Of a stretch of 64,000 nt of DNA, positions 59,970-64,000 are shown piece after piece; positions within the stretch are counted from its first letter, which is position 1; each line of letters opens with the position of its first letter. A program made the position numbers and the translations under genes. The stretch is from Phlebopus portentosus. Taxonomy: Eukaryota; Basidiomycota; Agaricomycetes; Boletales; Boletinellaceae. The notes under the pieces are model-generated. The model was not told the origin of the DNA, did not search any database, and was given only the letters and a program-made list of their open reading frames with translations. The stretch is from contig JAYXKI010000010.1 of assembly GCA_037892935.1 (NCBI GenBank), positions 1,054,001 to 1,118,000 on the forward strand, given 5' to 3'.

Positions 59970-61577
59970 ATGAGCAACAGAAGAGGCCGTCGTCCAGGAA
60001 ATGCGAAGTCGGGAGCACGACGGAATGCTAACAACCAGATCTACAAATACCCTCTTCCTCTTATTCTGGAGCCTTTATCAAATGACAGTCATGCAAGGAA
60101 ACACGCCACAAATTTCCTAGGACTATTTGGGTACTCAACTCAGCGTATATCAAGACCTGAGATAGAAGGCATTCTTGATCCAACAACACGCTCTGTATGG
60201 GTGACGAACTCGGAAGATGCGATGACACTTTGGCGAAGAGGTTTCTTTGGGAAGGGGAATCTTTCGCGTAGTGAACCAAGCTGGCTATCTAGGCGGATAA
60301 ATCAGATGAAAGCTAAAGCTGCTGGAGGTATGTCTCTTTACCATCTAGATCAATATCTCGCGTTGACTGTGATCGTAGGAATGACCGCTGAAGAAGTACG
60401 AGAAAAGCGAAGGGCGGAACGAAAGCAGTTCAAGCTCGACCGAGCGCGAGCAATAGCTGAAGCAGCCTTGGAGGCTGAGAATGCTTTCGCTACCACTGGT
60501 GAAGTGCTAAAGGAGACAAGCGTCGTAATTCCCTCTGCTGCGACTTGGAGGCCTACGAGCTCGCGCCCAACCGCAGAGGCGGGACCTCCTGATATTTCCG
60601 CTAGTGATCGCACTCCACGACGTGAACAACCAAGACCCGAAGATGACGATAAATTATATGAAGACGTTGAAGATATGGAGCACCTACAACTTACTCTACA
60701 AGAAGCATTCTTCCTCATTTGGACGATGGACTGCCTTACGTTACTAGACCCAACTTCTGTAAGTTTCTTTATTCCCTCGAACCGTTTATCGCTAATTGCT
60801 CGTCCCTACCAATAGCAAGAACCTCTCAGTCTGCAACGAATATGGCGTGCATTCCAAGCTGTAAATTATCCCGATTTCATCATCTCCCACTCCTTAGACA
60901 TCCAGCCAGCCCGATTCGACAATCCCTTCCTCATTCACTACGTCGTCTTCCATCACTACCGCTCTCTAGGCTGGGTAATAAAGAACGGTATCAAATTCTG
61001 CGTAGACTATCTCCTATACAAACGTGGCCCTGTCTTCGCCCATGCTGAGTTAGTTCCATTTTCCATATCCGGTTGAAGAGCAACGTTTTAACGTGTACAA
61101 CATCGCCGTTTGCTGACTTCTTGTTTTCCTGTCTGTCTCGATTTACTCACACTGCAGGTTCGCACTGGTCGTATGTCCAGTCTACGAAGACCCATCCGAT
61201 CGCGAATCATCGCCCTTTGATCTGCAAAACGTCGACCCTTTCACTTGGTCGTGGCTCAGTACGATCAACCGCGTCAATTCCCAAGTTCAAAAGGTGAGTA
61301 AAATCTATTGAGAGAAGGCTTGAAGCACGAGGGTACATGCGGGCGCATGTTGGATGCATAGACGCCGCCTCGTCGCCCCATCCTTCGCATTTACCGGCGT
61401 TTATCTGATCTGACTTTCGTATCTATCTTCAAACAGACCCTTGTTTTAACTTATGTTACAATTCCGGCTATGTCTCGGTTGCCTCAGGGCGCGTTGTTGT
61501 CTCCAGCGTGCCTCTCGCATTATTCGATTCGAGAGGTTGTGGTTCGACGCTTCATTCCGGCTCGCATGCGAGATTAA
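59970..61577 (+). CDS. SEN2: tRNA-splicing endonuclease catalytic subunit SEN2
   Basis: Five exons (59970-60327, 60379-60758, 60816-61048, 61158-61293, 61437-61577) give 415 residues. The C-terminal endonuclease fold reads [21 protein letters not shown], then [15 protein letters not shown]. The family's catalytic triad corresponds to Tyr314, His322 and Lys369 (in RVNSQVQK). The N-terminus ([10 protein letters not shown]) is basic. A charged Ala/Glu/Arg helix and a low-complexity acidic linker separate it from the catalytic domain, as in other fungal Sen2. It cuts the 5' splice site of intron-containing pre-tRNAs within the SEN complex. ATG at 59970 was chosen because the frame upstream has no ATG. 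Confidence 0.92.
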
Positions 61578-61946
61578 GCGCTTCAACGCGAGGAACAGGG
61601 AGGATGAGTGCGAATGAATTTTCAGGGGCGTGTAGCTGTGGTAAAACAAATACAGAAGCAGATTCTATATCCCATAAAATTAGTGTACCAAAACATTGAG
61701 TTGTAACACGACCAATCCCGCATGCTGATCAATGAAGAGAACGGGCTGGAATGGCAATAGCGCGACGATTAAGACGACAAGATGAGCGACGGTGAGAAGT
61801 AACCGTAAGGATGGCGTCAGAGGACCGAAAGGTTCGGAGACGTCATATAGGTTGCAAATCCGTGTCAAGCGGTGAAAACCAAGGGTGAATCCCGAAAGCA
61901 ATGCAAAGAACGAACGAGGTGAAATGAAACAGGTACCAAAAGTCAA
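61578..61946. other. Convergent 3' region between SEN2 and THP3-like gene
   Basis: Non-coding between two convergent genes. A minus-strand hydrophobic frame of 88 codons ends at 61680, but it lacks other support. Confidence 0.5.
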
Positions 61947-63764
61947 TTAGACAGCTCCCGTAATTCTGGCCTTCCTATATTTCTCGTCAAATGCCTGGGC
62001 GAGAGGGACTTGCATAGCTTTGCAGGCCAAAACTTTCTGGTCGTCCGGAACGTTCGGGTTCTGATAGAACGCCGCTCCATGTTGCGTCAGAAAAGTTGTG
62101 ACATGCGCGGCGTTATCAAACGCCAACTCGTCGCGAATGAAAGCGAGCGGCATTTGCTGATAACTGTGAAAGCACGCGGCGTTGGAACGAGTTTCAGAAT
62201 TATTGCGCTAGGGTACGTACGCCTTTGATATGACCATGAGAGCTTTCGTTCGTTCCCTGTCAACGAAATGGTCCATAATGTATGCCCCCATGTTAGGCGC
62301 ATTATTATAAAGTTCGAAAAATGCATGATAGTTATTCCCCGACATCGCCCTCTGCACCTCCAATGCATGGCGAATGGCTTTCTGTGATTTCTGTTGATCT
62401 GTTAGCTGACCTACGAGTAAGTTGATATCTATAGATCTGGATGAATATCACGCCAGTTTGTATCATTCAATCCACGAGCGCACCACTTCTGTTCATCCCG
62501 TTAAGCAGCATTAGGAATCGATATGCTGTAAACTCGTCATTGCAACCGCGTATACCCATTTCATAGAGATTCTTCAACATCGCCTGACATTGATTGAATT
62601 CAACCATATCGGCCTGTTCCAAATGCTAATCATCGGTATCAAACCAGAGTAGTGTTGCGATGCTTGACATACAGCTTCAAGAGCCATACGAGCATGGATC
62701 TCGTAAACATTGACGGTAAATTCGTTTTGTATCCTTTGAACCTGGACAAAATCAACCTGAAAGACAATTCACCAAAATTTCACGCACGCACTGTCAGGTC
62801 TTGCCGCATGCTCTTAAACTGATTGCATATCCACGGATAGTCATTGTTCTCCCGCCATCGTTTCTTGAGTTCTGCCAGAGTTCTCTCGAGAACTCTGTAT
62901 GGTCGTATGTCCCCCGGATCAGGCTCCTACACTCTACTTTGAGTTGATGACTATGAAGAAGCACCAAGAGGACGCACAGTTGTCAACCTCAAATAATCCT
63001 TGAAGAGCTGCTGTGAAGTCCCAACAATGGTATGCTTGCTCCAGTCAATGGACTATTGCGGCTCGATTAGCAACAGATGCGAAGAGGGAATAAATGAACG
63101 ACACACCCGATCAGTACCGTCTAAACCATCATTGCCCCAAGGCGAAGGAGAACCGGAACGTGAGTGATTCTTAAGGCGAGTGATGAGGTGTGAATTAGGA
63201 GGCGTGACCTGTGAGGAAGAACCATTTCCACCACGAAGTGACTTCTGTCTTTCAATTTCGTGCTCTCGCGAGAAACGTTCAGCTCTTCGATGCAACGCTA
63301 GCCTGTCATTAGGATCCAGCGCGTTGTGTGTTGAGTTGTTCTTGCTAGCAGATTTCTTCTTTTTACTTGTCAGGGGTTTGTCATCCCTAGGAAAATGAAA
63401 TTAGCAAACGAGTAAAAACGAGCAGGAAATCCATACATCTTGCGCTTGAGAGCGAAATGAGGCAGAGGCTTCGGTAAAAGACTGTAAAGAAAGCTAAATT
63501 ATGCACACATCGATAGATGAGACTGAACAACCTTTGTAACTGGATCCCGTTCCAATCCGTCGTCCATAGGGTTTTGTTATTATATGCTTCACCTATTATC
63601 TGCTTCAATTCAGCCTGAACTTCGTCTCTGTTGGAATCCGTCATTTGTCCGAGACATTTTGCTACCCATTCTCTGGTGTTAGAAGTAGTGAGTTAGACTG
63701 TAGCGCATGACCAGGAAGCGGATCGAAACTCTTACTTGAGCTGAGGTGGCCAAGCTTCAGACAT
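61947..63764 (-). CDS. THP3: SAC3/GANP-domain protein, THP3/LENG8 type
   Basis: Ten exons (63736-63764, 63532-63672, 63437-63481, 63107-63386, 62978-63052, 62792-62926, 62673-62741, 62484-62613, 62217-62428, 61947-62156) give 441 residues. The first exon encodes MSEAWPPQLK, which fits the following EWVAKCLGQ better than a start at 63644. A basic Ser/Lys-rich linker leads into the SAC3/GANP domain (~195-430): PYRVLERTLAELKKRW, DYPWICNQFKSMRQDLTVQR, EFTVNVYEIHARMALEA, MVEFNQCQAMLKNLYEMGI and INLLVGQLT. Thp3-Csn12 works in transcription elongation and splicing in yeast; LENG8 is the animal relative. Length matches yeast Thp3 (about 470). Nuclear location is expected. Confidence 0.9.
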
Positions 63765-64000
63765 CGGAAAAGTCCTTAGAATACGATGCCAAACAGGTGA
63801 GGTGAGCTTTCAAGATGGGCAACGATCAGGATAGCTTGGTTTTGAGAGGGCTTTGGTCAACACGACGATGCGCCGTGACGTTGCTCTCACGAATTGCACG
63901 TGGCTTACACTTAATTTCGATGTCTTACGTAATCACACTCCCAGAAAAAGATACTGTGAAAAATTGGTATTAACAGCGCATCAAGTATTTTACAGCGAGC
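63765..64000. other. Upstream region of the THP3-like gene
   Basis: 236 bp to the window edge with no supported coding sequence. It should contain the THP3-like promoter. Confidence 0.4.

Noticed and set aside
61680..61946. 88-codon hydrophobic minus-strand frame
   Set aside because: Lies in the convergent 3' region of SEN2 and the THP3-like gene, with no splice or homology support.

Overview
The window is fungal nuclear DNA, most likely from an agaricomycete mushroom (Basidiomycota). Almost every gene is cut by many short introns of about 45-80 bp. It carries a Zn2Cys6 regulator with the fungal-specific domain, RHO3, SHR3, a BEM3-type RhoGAP, and an uncharacterised transposase-like ORF family I associate with mushrooms. 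Exon joins were worked out by hand from splice sites, reading phase and family conservation. They should be read as models.

Layout. 1-1502 is the 3' part of a non-LTR retrotransposon (LINE). 1503-8561 is a gene-poor stretch with microsatellites, a 117-bp tandem duplication and pyrimidine-rich tracts. 8562-15042 holds two minus-strand genes: a very long SET-domain lysine methyltransferase of the RKM4/SETD6 type and the ER permease chaperone SHR3. 15723-27995 is a minus-strand tandem array of five NmrA-like (isoflavone-reductase-like) genes. Three are intact and share one four-exon plan, one is a decayed remnant, and one is split in two by about 5.1 kb of inserted DNA. That insert holds a second LINE 3' end and a 2.9-kb transposase-like gene inactivated by three in-frame TGA codons.

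28553-44221 holds housekeeping and signalling genes: a PX-PH-RhoGAP protein (minus), an iron-sulphur L-serine dehydratase with 22 exons, a Zn2Cys6 transcription factor, RHO3 and a PQ-loop membrane protein. 44434-50439 is the complete clathrin heavy chain. It is followed by an intact short-chain dehydrogenase and its decayed tandem copy. 54530-63764 holds an AGX1-type alanine-glyoxylate aminotransferase (minus), a dynein intermediate chain (minus), the tRNA-splicing endonuclease subunit SEN2 (plus, divergent from dynein with 192 bp between start codons), and a SAC3/GANP-domain protein of the THP3/LENG8 type (minus).

Several genes touch polarity and membrane traffic (RhoGAP, RHO3, clathrin, SHR3, dynein). 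This looks like chance neighbourhood rather than a functional cluster. The most dynamic part is the NmrA array with its nested insertions. I saw no rRNA, tRNA or CRISPR array.
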